From NCBI GenBank assembly GCA_002356515.1, contig AP017605.1, positions 6,743,020 through 6,807,019 of the forward strand: 64,000 nt of DNA, written 5' to 3'. Under the pieces are notes generated by a model that had not been told where the DNA came from, did not search any database, and was given only the letters and a program-made list of their open reading frames with translations. The DNA comes from Mesorhizobium loti. Lineage in GTDB: Bacteria; Pseudomonadota; Alphaproteobacteria; Rhizobiales; Rhizobiaceae. Numbering within the stretch: the stretch's first letter is position 1; each line of letters begins with the position of its first letter. Below, piece after piece: positions 25,230-34,428 of this stretch. The position numbers were made by a program, and so were the translations under genes.

Positions 25230-27944
25230 CTATGCCCCTCCTTTCGGAGGGGGACGAAGGTTTGCAGTGGCCTGCGCGGCACGCACGGCCTGCACACGGT
25301 TCGAGACCGAGAGCTTGCCGAAAATGTTCTTCAAATGCCATTTCACCGTCGTTTCGCTCACCGACAGCGCGACCGCGATATCGCGGTTGGATAGGCCTTC
25401 CGACAGGCAGCGCAGCAGTTCGGTCTCGCGCTGGGTGAGTTGCTCTTTCTCGGCTGCCGGTGCGGCGGCCTTGCGCGTTGCCACGGGCATTGTCTGCGCG
25501 GCATCGATGATGCGCGATGCATAGGCCGACAGGGCCGGATCTGTCTTTGCTTGCGCCGCGCGCAGCCGCATCAACGCTTCGACGACAGGCCTGCCCTCGT
25601 CGACGAAGGAGCGGATGAAGCCGGAAGGCTGAGCAAGGCGCAAGGCTTCGAGAAGATACCGGTCGGCCTCGCGCTGGTCGTGGCCGGCGCTCTTGGCGCG
25701 CAGGATCAGCGCCAGTATGTGGCGGCGCATGCGCCCGCTGCTTTTCGTCCGCTCCAGCAGCACGTCGAAAATCGCCGCGGCCGCCGCGTAGGATTTCTCC
25801 GCCGTCAACAACCGGCCTTCGGCGAAGAACTCGAATTCGTTGGCGACAGTCGGGGTGGTTTCAGCGCTTTCGCGGCGATGCTCGTCGAGCAAGGCGCGTG
25901 CCTCGGCGACGCGGCTCTGGTCGATGAGCAGTCGGACGCGGTCATGCACCAGCACCGAAGCAAGACGGCGGTAGACGGAGCCGCGGACGCGCTGGTAGAC
26001 GCGCTCCAGCATGTCGAGTGCCGCGTCGCCGCGACCGGTCAGTTGCAGCACGCGGGCATAGGTCGGCACGCTGGCCAGGGGATAGACGATGACCGCGGCG
26101 CCTTCGATCAGCGGCCCGAGATTCTCGACTAGCGTCAGCGCCTCGCCGGATGCATTGGTCTCGTAGGCGAGTTCGGCGAGCAGCGTTCCGGCAAGCGCCT
26201 CGGCATAGGAATTCGCGCCGATCCGCGTCCTGGCCTCGATGATGGTGTTGCGCAGCAGCCGCTCGGCGGCGGGCAGGCGGCCGGCCGAGCGCTCGATGAC
26301 GGCCATGTAGCAATTGGCGATGGTGACCCCGAGCAGGCTGCCGCTTCGCTCATGCGCCTTGCGCGCCGCGTCCGCCGCCGCCCGCGCGCCTTCGAGGTCG
26401 CCCAGCGCATAGAGATTGTAGCCGATGACATTGGCGGTCGCGCCTTCCATGAACCAGGCATCGGGCGCGATGATCCGCAGCGCAGACAATGCGGTGTCGC
26501 GCGCGGCCTCGAACTGCTCCAGCGTGCTGTGCACGGCGGCATCGAGGACGGCGATTTCCGCCTCGATCGTGGTGCCGGTCAGCGTGCCCGGATCCTTGCC
26601 GTCGGCCGGCCCGGTCTCGACGAGCTTGCGCGCATTGGCGAGCGTCTGCTGGGCGATCTCGGGCTGGCTTGAGTGCACCGCCAGCCACAGCACGATGAGC
26701 TGCAGCCGGATGCGCTGGTCGACCAGTTTCTTCGGCAGCAGCGCCAGCAACTGGCGCACATAAAGCAGCTGGCACTGGGCGATGAGTTCGAGCGCGTTGT
26801 TCTCGACGAACACAGCCGCGCGGGCCTGGTCGCCGGCGGCGAGCGCATGCCCGATCGCCTCGGTCAGCATCTTGCGTTCGCCGAACCATTCGGCCGCGGC
26901 CAGATGCAGCGGCGCGATCATCTCCGGTTCACGCCGTTCCATTTCGCGGCTGAGGAAGTCGTGGAACAGATGATGATAGCGGAACCAGCGCCGCTCCTCG
27001 TCGAGCGGCACCAGGAACAGGTTGCGGGTCTCGATCTCGGTGATGTCAGCCTCGGCATCCGCCGCGCGCAAGACGGCCCGGCACGCCTCGGCGCTGAAGC
27101 GCTCGAAGATCGAACTGTGGAGCAGGAATTTCGCCAGGGCCGGCGGCAGTCCCAGGAAGACTTCGCCCATCAGGAAATCGGCGACGTTGCGGTTAGCGCC
27201 GGTGAAATTGCCGATGACGGTTTCCGGCGCATGCGCGGCACTGAGCGACAGCGAAGCGAGTTGCAGGCCGGCGGCCCAGCCTTCGGTCCGCGAACACAAG
27301 GTCTCGACGGTACCGCTGCTGACGCTCAGACCCAGCTTGTCATTGAAGAAGGCCTCCGCTTCCGACGAGGCGAAGCGCAGATCGTCCGGGCCGATCTCGA
27401 AGACGTCGCCAAGCACCCTGAGCTTGCCGAGCTGCAGGTCGGGCAGGTTGCGCGAACCGATGACGAAGGCGATGTTGGCGGGCGCCTGCCGGGTCAGCCG
27501 CTCCATGAACCGCTTCACTGCCGGTGCTTCGATGGCGTGGTAGTCGTCGAAGAACAGAGTGATTTCGGCGTCGCGCGCCGCAACACCCGCCACCAGTGCG
27601 GCCAGCACCACATCGAGCTGCGGGATCGGGCTCGACTGGAAGGCGAGGTCGAGCTCGGCCGGGTTCTGGACGAGATGGCGCAGCGCTCCCACCAGATGCG
27701 ACAGGAAGGCGCCTTCATCATTGTCCGTCGCCTCGCAGGACAGCCATGCGGTCAGCCGGCCGTGGCGCGCGACCTCAGCTGCCCACTGCGCCATCGTCGT
27801 CGACTTGCCGAAGCCGGCGGGCGCGGCAAACAAAACGATGCGCGTGTCGACATGCCGCTCCAGCCTCGACAGGATGCTTTCGCGCCGCACCCACCGGCGA
27901 TGGTGAGACGATGAAAGGCTGGCGGGTTGCGAAGACGGTCTCAT
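25230..27944 (-). CDS. Large ATP-binding LuxR-type regulator (LAL, MalT-like)
   Basis: A 904-residue signal-transduction ATPase. Residues 44-53 hold the P-loop APAGFGKSTT, and a Walker-B-like ITLFFDDYHAI follows near residue 130. A long helical-repeat sensor region spans about 340-830. The C-terminal LuxR helix-turn-helix is LTQRETELLRCLSEGLSNRD with VSETTVKWHLKNIFGKL. MalT-type proteins oligomerise with ATP and an inducer to activate transcription. The ATG at 27944 overlaps the acetyltransferase stop (ATGA); 27962 is an alternative. It is upstream of the deacetylase/importer operon and is its probable activator. Confidence 0.92.
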   Translation of the reverse strand: MRPSSQPASLSSSHHRRWVRRESILSRLERHVDTRIVLFAAPAGFGKSTTMAQWAAEVARHGRLTAWLSCEATDNDEGAFLSHLVGALRHLVQNPAELDLAFQSSPIPQLDVVLAALVAGVAARDAEITLFFDDYHAIEAPAVKRFMERLTRQAPANIAFVIGSRNLPDLQLGKLRVLGDVFEIGPDDLRFASSEAEAFFNDKLGLSVSSGTVETLCSRTEGWAAGLQLASLSLSAAHAPETVIGNFTGANRNVADFLMGEVFLGLPPALAKFLLHSSIFERFSAEACRAVLRAADAEADITEIETRNLFLVPLDEERRWFRYHHLFHDFLSREMERREPEMIAPLHLAAAEWFGERKMLTEAIGHALAAGDQARAAVFVENNALELIAQCQLLYVRQLLALLPKKLVDQRIRLQLIVLWLAVHSSQPEIAQQTLANARKLVETGPADGKDPGTLTGTTIEAEIAVLDAAVHSTLEQFEAARDTALSALRIIAPDAWFMEGATANVIGYNLYALGDLEGARAAADAARKAHERSGSLLGVTIANCYMAVIERSAGRLPAAERLLRNTIIEARTRIGANSYAEALAGTLLAELAYETNASGEALTLVENLGPLIEGAAVIVYPLASVPTYARVLQLTGRGDAALDMLERVYQRVRGSVYRRLASVLVHDRVRLLIDQSRVAEARALLDEHRRESAETTPTVANEFEFFAEGRLLTAEKSYAAAAAIFDVLLERTKSSGRMRRHILALILRAKSAGHDQREADRYLLEALRLAQPSGFIRSFVDEGRPVVEALMRLRAAQAKTDPALSAYASRIIDAAQTMPVATRKAAAPAAEKEQLTQRETELLRCLSEGLSNRDIAVALSVSETTVKWHLKNIFGKLSVSNRVQAVRAAQATANLRPPPKGGA
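25235..25252 (-). other. Short hairpin at the 3' end of the LAL regulator gene
   Basis: CCCCTCC (25235-25241) pairs with GGAGGGG (25246-25252) around TTTC, inside the last codons of the regulator gene. It could separate regulator and operon transcripts, but it lacks a T-run and may only reflect the Pro-Pro-Lys-Gly-Gly coding. Confidence 0.35.
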
Positions 27945-28588
27945 CTGGCGCCGGGCACCCATTCCGTTTCGATCAACGGGATTTGCGGGGCCGCATCGCG
28001 CGGCAGGGTTCCCTTGATCCGGGGATCGTCGGTGATTTCGAAACCGGCCGCATAGGGTTCAAACCCGCAAGCCCGGTAGAACCCGATGACGCTGTGATGA
28101 TCGATGCTGCTGGTGTGCAGCCAGATGCGGCCGGGGCGGAGGCGCCATGCCTGGTCGAGCGCGCCGGCCATCAGCCGCTTGCCGAGGCCCCTGCCGGGCA
28201 AGGCCGGGAACAGGCCGAAATAGGTGATCTCGATCTCATTGTCGTCCGCCACGGAGAATTCGACCATGCCGACATGGTCGCCGCTATCATCATGGCCGTA
28301 GTAGACATGCTGGCGAGGGTCGGCGAAGTGCGCGGCGACTTCGGCATCCGACATTTCGGCGGCGCGGTCCCACAGCCAGGGAGCGCCGATCTCGAGGAAG
28401 GTCGCCCGGTAAGCGGCACTGTCGGGTTTGGTGATCCGGGTCATCGCCAGCGGCTGGGCGAGACCTGGCATCGGGGCGCGTGCTTCCATCCACGTCACCG
28501 CATTGACGATCTTGCCGGCCGGCACGCGCCGGTAGCCGGCCGCGAGATCGGTGACTTCATCCGGCAATGGGCCTTCGGTGACCAGCAT
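27941..28588 (-). CDS. GNAT-family N-acetyltransferase
   Basis: A 215-residue protein. The C-terminal GNAT core has the acetyl-CoA loop LFPALPGRGLGKRLM near residue 135 and ends with the strand HSVIGFYRACGFEPYAAGFE near residue 185. I chose the ATG at 28588 because the open frame upstream to 28891 overlaps the divergent deacylase gene. It is co-translated with the LAL regulator (ATGA). An acetyltransferase beside two deacetylating enzymes suggests acetylation-linked handling of amines; its substrate is unknown. Confidence 0.85.
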   Translation of the reverse strand: MLVTEGPLPDEVTDLAAGYRRVPAGKIVNAVTWMEARAPMPGLAQPLAMTRITKPDSAAYRATFLEIGAPWLWDRAAEMSDAEVAAHFADPRQHVYYGHDDSGDHVGMVEFSVADDNEIEITYFGLFPALPGRGLGKRLMAGALDQAWRLRPGRIWLHTSSIDHHSVIGFYRACGFEPYAAGFEITDDPRIKGTLPRDAAPQIPLIETEWVPGAR

Positions 28589-28708
28589 CTGTCCTCGATC
28601 TCTGCCATGCAGCTTCGCCGGCATGCAGGAAGCTGATGCCAACTCTGCGCCCGCCTGCCAAGAGCTTCCCGGGTTGGGCCATCGTTTTGGCCCGACCTGT
28701 CTCTTCGC

Positions 28709-28756
28709 CTTTCCCGTGAATGGCATATGAGATATGATACACCATTCACGGGAAAG
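28709..28756. promoter_or_regulatory. Perfect 15-bp inverted repeat in divergent promoter
   Basis: CTTTCCCGTGAATGG (28709-28723) is perfectly inverted as CCATTCACGGGAAAG (28742-28756) around an 18-nt AT-rich spacer. It lies in the gap between the divergent acetyltransferase and deacylase genes and ends 9 nt before the deacylase ATG. Its position and symmetry fit an operator for a dimeric regulator. The GntR protein at the end of the plus-strand operon and the LAL regulator are both candidates. Confidence 0.65.
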
Positions 28757-28765
28757 CGGAATATC

Positions 28766-30067
28766 ATGCCTGAGCGAATTGCCGACGAAGCCATTTTGCG
28801 CGCGGTCGATGACGGCTTCGCGCGGCAAGTCGCGTTCCTGGCGGACCTCGTACGCTTTCCCTCCCAGCGCGGCGAGGAGCACGCCGCGCAATCCTTCATG
28901 GCGGCTGCCTACCAGGCCGATGGCTATGCGGTCGACATGTGGCGTGTCGATGTCGACGCGATCCGCGACCTTCCGGGTTTTTCACCGGTTGCGGTTTCCT
29001 ATGACGACGCCTTCAACGTCGTCGCCACGCATACGCCGCGAAACGCCACCGGCCGATCGCTCATCCTCAATGGCCACATCGACGTGGTACCGACGGGACC
29101 GCTCGACCGCTGGGTGCGCGATCCCTACGACCCGGCCATCGAGGATGGCTGGATGCATGGCCGCGGCGCCGGCGACATGAAGGCCGGCCTGTCGGCCTGT
29201 CTCTACGCGCTCGCCGCCTTGCGCAGCCTCGGCTATCAGCCGGCCGCGAATGTCTTCCTGCAGTCGGTGGTCGAGGAGGAATGCACCGGCAATGGCGCGC
29301 TCGCTTGCCTGCAGCGCGGCTACCGCGCCGATGCAGCCTTCATTCCCGAACCCTTGGAACCGCGCCTGATGCGGGCGCAGGTTGGTCCGATCTGGTTCAG
29401 GGTCGAGGTTGATGGCGATCCGCAGCATGCCTCGGGGGCTTTCTCGGCCGGTGCCAATGCCATCGAAAAGGCATTCGTCATCATCCAGGCGCTGAAGCAG
29501 CTCGAAATCGTCTGGAACGCGCGCAAGGTCGATGATCCGCATTTCTGCAATCATCCGCATCCGATCCGCTTCAATCTCGGCAAGATCGAAGGCGGCGAAT
29601 GGACATCGAGCGTTCCGGCGCGCTGTGTCTTCGAGATGCGGGTCGCGACCTATCCCGGGCAGAAACTCGAGGACGCCCGGGCCGAGCTCGAAGCCTGCAT
29701 CGCCGATGCGGCCCGTGCCGATCCGTTCCTGGCCAATCGCCCGCCCAAGATGAGCTACAATGGCTTCATGGCCGAGGGCTATGTGCTTGAAGACGCCGAC
29801 GAGATGGAAGCCGTGCTGCGGCGCAGCCATGTCGCCGTGTGGGGCGAACCGCTGACGGAGCACGTCACCTCGGCGACAACGGATGCGCGTTTCTTCGGCC
29901 TCTATGCCGACACGCCGGCGATCGTCTATGGCCCGATCTGCCGCATGCCGCATGGCTATGACGAGGCCGTCGATCTGGATTCGGTGCGCAAGGTCACGCA
30001 GACCATTGCGCTGTTCATCGCCGACTGGTGTGGTCTCGAGCCGATCGATCCGGAGATGAGCTCATGA
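28766..30067 (+). CDS. M20-family deacylase/peptidase (ArgE/DapE type)
   Basis: A 433-residue co-catalytic zinc hydrolase. Metal and catalytic motifs are NGHIDVVPTG near residue 102, HGRGAGDMKAGLS near 134, the VVEEECTGNG glutamate pair near 170, and CRMPHGYDEAVD near 395. Relatives remove acyl groups from alpha-amino acids and related amines. The ATG at 28766 lies just after the inverted repeat; the longer frame to 28727 would include half the operator. It begins a tightly coupled operon with a kinase and a PLP enzyme. Confidence 0.9.
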   Translation: MPERIADEAILRAVDDGFARQVAFLADLVRFPSQRGEEHAAQSFMAAAYQADGYAVDMWRVDVDAIRDLPGFSPVAVSYDDAFNVVATHTPRNATGRSLILNGHIDVVPTGPLDRWVRDPYDPAIEDGWMHGRGAGDMKAGLSACLYALAALRSLGYQPAANVFLQSVVEEECTGNGALACLQRGYRADAAFIPEPLEPRLMRAQVGPIWFRVEVDGDPQHASGAFSAGANAIEKAFVIIQALKQLEIVWNARKVDDPHFCNHPHPIRFNLGKIEGGEWTSSVPARCVFEMRVATYPGQKLEDARAELEACIADAARADPFLANRPPKMSYNGFMAEGYVLEDADEMEAVLRRSHVAVWGEPLTEHVTSATTDARFFGLYADTPAIVYGPICRMPHGYDEAVDLDSVRKVTQTIALFIADWCGLEPIDPEMSS

Positions 30068-31122
30068 ATGCGGCCGTGCCTGACGGTTTCGGCGAAACGC
30101 TCGCCGAGGATGCGCCGGACGTCTCGATCGCCGACGCGCTCGTCATCTTGCGCCGGCACTATGGGTTCACCGGCAGCGCGCGTCCGCTGCCGGGCGAACG
30201 CGACCACAATTTCCACATCCAGACCGACGGCGAGGGCGAGTTCGTCCTCAAGGTCTCCCACCCGGCGGAGGAGGCCGGCTTCACCGATTTCCAGAACAAG
30301 GCGCTCGACCATATCCTGGCGGTCGACCCGACCTTGCCGGTCCCCTCGGTGCACAAGAGCTTGGAAGGCGAAGCGCAGTTCACGCTCAGCGTCGGTGGAT
30401 CGGCGCCGCGTATCATCCGGCTGGTTACCTATCTGCCTGGCCAGTTGCTGTCGCGCTCGCCCACATCGGCGGCACAGGATCGCAATCTCGGCATCTTCCT
30501 CGCCCGCCTTGGCCGGGCACTGCGCGGTTTCTTCCATCCGGCGGCCGGCAGCGACCTGCTCTGGGATATCCGCAAGGTCGCCAAGACGCGGCCGATGCTG
30601 GCGCATATCGCCGATGCCGGCCATCGGGCCATGGTCGAGCGTGTGATGGACGCTTTTGAAGAGCATGCGGCGCCGGTCATCCCGAGCCTGCGCGCGCAGA
30701 TCGTCCACAACGACATGAATTCCTACAATGTGGTGATGGACGCGTCGCGGCCGGAGGTGGTCAGCGGCATCCTCGATTTCGGCGACATGATCCATTCGCC
30801 GCTGATCTGCGACCTCGCCATCGGCGCCGTCTATCGCTGGCCGGCTGAAGGTCATCCGCTGGCGTCCGCCGCGCGCTTCGTCGCCGGCTACCAGTCAGTG
30901 CAGCCGCTGGAGACGGAAGAGATCGGCATCCTTTTCGATCTGATCCGTGCCCGCCTTGCCCTTATCGCCAACATCGCCAGCTGGCAGGCGGAACGCTTCC
31001 CGGCCAAGCGCGACTATGTGCTGCGCCTCATCACCGAAGTCTGGGCCTCGCTCGAACGGCTGGACGGCCTGTCGTCCGCTGACGCCGGCCGCTATTTTCT
31101 CGACCATTCCAATCCGGAGTAG
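30064..31122 (+). CDS. APH-family phosphotransferase (hydroxylysine-kinase-like)
   Basis: A 352-residue aminoglycoside-phosphotransferase-fold kinase. The nucleotide-binding part has GEFVLKVSHPAEEAG near residue 62. The catalytic loop is IVHNDMNSYNVVM (the Brenner-type HNDMNxxN) near residue 217, and the metal aspartate is in GILDFGDMIHS near 237. With the adjacent class III PLP enzyme it resembles the hydroxylysine kinase and phospho-lyase pair, in which the alcohol of an amino alcohol is phosphorylated and then eliminated. The ATG at 30064 overlaps the deacylase stop as ATGA. Confidence 0.85.
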   Translation: MNAAVPDGFGETLAEDAPDVSIADALVILRRHYGFTGSARPLPGERDHNFHIQTDGEGEFVLKVSHPAEEAGFTDFQNKALDHILAVDPTLPVPSVHKSLEGEAQFTLSVGGSAPRIIRLVTYLPGQLLSRSPTSAAQDRNLGIFLARLGRALRGFFHPAAGSDLLWDIRKVAKTRPMLAHIADAGHRAMVERVMDAFEEHAAPVIPSLRAQIVHNDMNSYNVVMDASRPEVVSGILDFGDMIHSPLICDLAIGAVYRWPAEGHPLASAARFVAGYQSVQPLETEEIGILFDLIRARLALIANIASWQAERFPAKRDYVLRLITEVWASLERLDGLSSADAGRYFLDHSNPE

Positions 31123-32433
31123 ATGCCCGTGTCCCAGTCCTCGCCATATCCCGCAAATGCCGACTCGAGGGCATCCGAGCGCGCGCTGCTCGAACGCCGC
31201 GCCAGGCTGCTCGGGCCGACCTACCGCGCCTTCTACCGCAACCCGATCCATCTGGTGCGCGGCAGCGGCGTCTGGCTCTACGATGCGGGAGGACGCAAAT
31301 TCCTCGACGCCTACAACAATGTCGCCTCGGTCGGGCACTGCCATCCGCGCGTCGTCGAGGCGCTGTCGGGGCAGGCCGCCACCCTCAACACGCACACACG
31401 CTATCTGAGCGAGATCATTCTCGACTATGCGGAAAAACTGCTCGGCACGGTTCCGGCCCATCTCGGCCATGCCATGTTCACTTGCACCGGCAGCGAGGCC
31501 AACGACCTTGCCATCCGCATCGCCCAACATTCGAGCGGCGGTACCGGCGTCATCATCACCGACTTCGCCTATCACGGCGCCACGATCGCGACCGCTCAGC
31601 TTTCACCAGCGGCGGTCGGGGCAAAGGGCGTGCCCGCCCACCACCGGACCGTGGCAGCGCCGGACACATTCCGCGACCATGGCCGCGCCGCGCATGATTT
31701 CGCCGGAAATGTCGCAGCTGCCATCGAGGACATGCGTGCGCAAAACATCCTTCCGGCGGCGCTTCTGCTCGACTCGGCCTTTTCCAGCGACGGCATTTTC
31801 TTCCCCGACGCCGCTGTCATGCGCGAGGCGGCCGATCACGTCAGGAAGGCCGGCGGCATCGTCATAGCCGACGAGGTCCAGTCCGGTTTCGGTCGGCTTG
31901 GCCAGGGTATGTGGGGCTTTGCCAATTATGGCCTAGAGCCCGACATCGTCACCATGGGCAAGCCGATCGGCGACGGGCATCCGATGGGCGCGGTGCTGGT
32001 GCGGCCGCGGCTTGTTTCGTCCTTCGGCTCGAACACCGGCTATTTTAACACATTCGGCGGCAATCCGGTCGCGGCCGTCGTCGGCATCGCGGTGCTGGAC
32101 GTGATCGAAGGCGAGGGGTTGATCGAGAACGCGCGCAATGTTGGCGCTTATACAGCTGAGTTGCTGCGCGCTTTGCAGACCCGGCACGGCATGGTGGGTG
32201 ACGTCAGGCACAACGGCCTCTATTTCGGCGTCGAGCTGACGGCCGATGGCGACGAAGCGCTGGCCGCAAGCAAGACGTCAGCGGTCGTCGAAGCCATGCG
32301 CGAGGATGGCGTGCTGATCTCGTCCTGCGGTCCGCGTGGCAACGTGCTGAAGATCAGGCCGCCGCTGCCCTTTGCCAGGGACAATGCCGAGCAACTGGCC
32401 GAGACGCTCGATCGCGCTTTGTCGAACTGGTGA
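31123..32433 (+). CDS. Class III aminotransferase-fold PLP enzyme (phospho-lyase-like)
   Basis: A 436-residue PLP enzyme. The cofactor aspartate is in [15 protein letters not shown] near residue 250, and the PLP lysine is Lys280 in [13 protein letters not shown]. The GDGHPMGAV form is typical of AGXT2L-type phospho-lyases acting on phosphoethanolamine or phosphohydroxylysine, rather than of ornithine transaminases. It starts at the base after the kinase stop. I expect it to remove phosphate and ammonia from the kinase product, but a true transaminase cannot be ruled out. Confidence 0.85.
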   Translation: MPVSQSSPYPANADSRASERALLERRARLLGPTYRAFYRNPIHLVRGSGVWLYDAGGRKFLDAYNNVASVGHCHPRVVEALSGQAATLNTHTRYLSEIILDYAEKLLGTVPAHLGHAMFTCTGSEANDLAIRIAQHSSGGTGVIITDFAYHGATIATAQLSPAAVGAKGVPAHHRTVAAPDTFRDHGRAAHDFAGNVAAAIEDMRAQNILPAALLLDSAFSSDGIFFPDAAVMREAADHVRKAGGIVIADEVQSGFGRLGQGMWGFANYGLEPDIVTMGKPIGDGHPMGAVLVRPRLVSSFGSNTGYFNTFGGNPVAAVVGIAVLDVIEGEGLIENARNVGAYTAELLRALQTRHGMVGDVRHNGLYFGVELTADGDEALAASKTSAVVEAMREDGVLISSCGPRGNVLKIRPPLPFARDNAEQLAETLDRALSNW

Positions 32434-32442
32434 TCGGGGCGC

Positions 32443-33099
32443 ATGCTGAAGCTCGAACATCAAACCCTCAACGACCGCGCCTATGGCGCTCTCAAACAGG
32501 AATTGATTTCAGGCGGTTTCAGCCCGGGCCAGACACTTGTCATCCGCAAGCTCGCCGAGACCTTCGGCATCTCGACAACGCCGATCCGCGAGGCGCTGCA
32601 AAGGCTGGTCGCCGAGCGGCTGCTTGAGATGCAGAACAACCGCTCGATCATCGTGCCGCTGCTGTCGGCTCCGGCCTTTGAGGAACTGACTCAGATCCGC
32701 ATCGCCGTCGAAGGACTGGCGGGCGAGATGGCCGCGTTGCGGATGAGCGAAAGCGGACTGGTCGACATACAGGCGACGCTGGCCGGCATGCAGCGCGCCA
32801 TCGAGGCCGGCGATGCCAGGGCCTACCTCTCGCTGAACGAGGCCTTTCACTTCGCCATCTACCAGCATGCCGGCGCGCCGATCCTGTTGAACATGATCCG
32901 CGATCTCTGGGGTCGGGTTGGGCCTTATCTGAAGCTGCTGATGCAGGCCGATCGCTACATTCCGCAGTCGAATGACGCGCATCGCAGGATTGTTGCCGCA
33001 TTGGAGCAGCGCAATGGTCCCGCCGTCCGGGTCTCTCTTGAACAGGACATCGCCGTGGCAGCCGCGGTTCTTTCCGAAAATCTGCGCATGACGGCCTGA
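32443..33099 (+). CDS. GntR-family regulator (FCD type)
   Basis: A 218-residue regulator with an N-terminal winged helix (LNDRAYGALKQELISGGFSP, then LAETFGISTTPIREALQRL) and an all-helical FCD ligand domain from about residue 80. The metal-binding histidines fit LNEAFHFAIYQHAG and SNDAHRRIVAALE. It closes the deacylase-kinase-PLP operon (9-nt gap), so it probably controls it through the inverted repeat at 28709-28756. The ligand is unknown; FCD proteins usually bind small carboxylates. Confidence 0.92.
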   Translation: MLKLEHQTLNDRAYGALKQELISGGFSPGQTLVIRKLAETFGISTTPIREALQRLVAERLLEMQNNRSIIVPLLSAPAFEELTQIRIAVEGLAGEMAALRMSESGLVDIQATLAGMQRAIEAGDARAYLSLNEAFHFAIYQHAGAPILLNMIRDLWGRVGPYLKLLMQADRYIPQSNDAHRRIVAALEQRNGPAVRVSLEQDIAVAAAVLSENLRMTA

Positions 33100-33123
33100 T
33101 CCGCGCGACCAGAAGCGATCGTT

Positions 33124-34428
33124 TTATCCGGTCTCGTCCAGCCGGTCGCGCAACATGCTCCAGCCGAGCAGCATGTTGGGCGCGTGCCGCAGCACCGCAT
33201 GGAAGGGGATCGGCGCCGGCGGTGCGAACGGCAGCGGCAAATCACGAGCCTCGATTCCCGCAGCCCAGTCGGCCAACACCTTGCCCATCGCCGTCGTCAT
33301 GGCAATGCCGCGCCCGTTGCAGGCGCGACCGGCGATCAACCCCGGTCCGAGGTCCAGGAGATGTGGCAGGAAATCCGGTTCGACCGCGGCCATTCCCGAC
33401 CAGCCATAGGCCAGCGGCGGCAGGTCCGGCAAATCGAGATGCCTGGCGAGGCGCCGCCAGATCGTTTGCGGCACGCGCGTGTCGGCGCCGGCACTCAGAA
33501 TATGCATGCCGCCGCTGATCAGCCGGTTGTCGGCGTCGAAGCGGAAGGTGAAGAGATTGCGCCTGGTGTCGCCGGCGCCTTGCCCGCCGGGAAGCAGCCG
33601 CGTGCGGATTTCGCTCGACAGCGGCTCGGTCGCGATCTGAAAAACCTTCAGCGGAAAATAGCTTCGTTGCAGCAGCGGATTGAGCGACCCGCCATAGGCG
33701 TTGGTGGCGATCAGCACCTTGCCGGCACGCACCGAGCCCGATGGCGTTTTCAGCGACCAGCCATCGGCCGCGCGATCGACCGAGGTGACCGGCGTGCGCT
33801 CGAAGATCTTGGCGTCAGCCTTTTCCGCCGCATCGGCCAGTCCGTTCGCATAGGCGACCGGATTGAGCACGCCACCTGAACGGTCCATCCAGCCGCCGGC
33901 ATAGCCGCGAACGCCCGTCAGCGCTTCGATTTCCTGCCTATCCAGCGTGACAGCTGGCCGGCCGCGCCGCGCCCATTGCCCGGCCCGCGATTTGACCTTC
34001 TCGAAGGCGGCGGGCGAATGCGCCGGTTGGATCCATCCGTTCTGCACGGCGTCGCAGTCGATGCCGTGCCGTTTGATAAGACCGAAGACAAGGTCGGCGC
34101 TGCCGGCGGCAAAATCGATCAGTCTCTCGCCGCGCTCTGGGCCGAGATGCGCAAGGATGTTGTCCGGGTCCATCTTGGCGAAGTTAGGCACGACGAAACC
34201 GGCATTCCTGCCGGTCGCGCCCCAGGCGATGATTTCGGCCTCGAGAACAGCGACCGAGATGCCATTTTCGGCGGCATGCAGCGCCGTTGAAAGGCCGGCA
34301 AAGCCGCCGCCGACGATTGCGAGGTCGACATTGATCTCGTCGTGCAGCGCGGGCCGGTCGCGGCGGTTGCGGCTGACGGCATGCCAAAGTGAAGCGCCAT
34401 GCGCTTCCTGCCGGATCGCAGTGTTCAT
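33124..34428 (-). CDS. FAD-dependent amine/amino-acid oxidase (DAO family)
   Basis: A 434-residue flavoprotein. The ADP-binding motif VDLAIVGGGFAGLSTALHAA starts near residue 33, and the second glycine-rich FAD stretch is GPGLIAGRACNGRGIAMTT near residue 375. The middle holds the DAO substrate domain, with WSGMAAVEPDFLPHL typical of PuuB/OrdL-like gamma-glutamylputrescine oxidases. It is the last gene of the LivG-F-H-M operon (ATGA overlap) and so probably oxidises the imported amine or amino acid. It is convergent with the GntR gene at 32443. Confidence 0.9.
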   Translation of the reverse strand: MNTAIRQEAHGASLWHAVSRNRRDRPALHDEINVDLAIVGGGFAGLSTALHAAENGISVAVLEAEIIAWGATGRNAGFVVPNFAKMDPDNILAHLGPERGERLIDFAAGSADLVFGLIKRHGIDCDAVQNGWIQPAHSPAAFEKVKSRAGQWARRGRPAVTLDRQEIEALTGVRGYAGGWMDRSGGVLNPVAYANGLADAAEKADAKIFERTPVTSVDRAADGWSLKTPSGSVRAGKVLIATNAYGGSLNPLLQRSYFPLKVFQIATEPLSSEIRTRLLPGGQGAGDTRRNLFTFRFDADNRLISGGMHILSAGADTRVPQTIWRRLARHLDLPDLPPLAYGWSGMAAVEPDFLPHLLDLGPGLIAGRACNGRGIAMTTAMGKVLADWAAGIEARDLPLPFAPPAPIPFHAVLRHAPNMLLGWSMLRDRLDETG

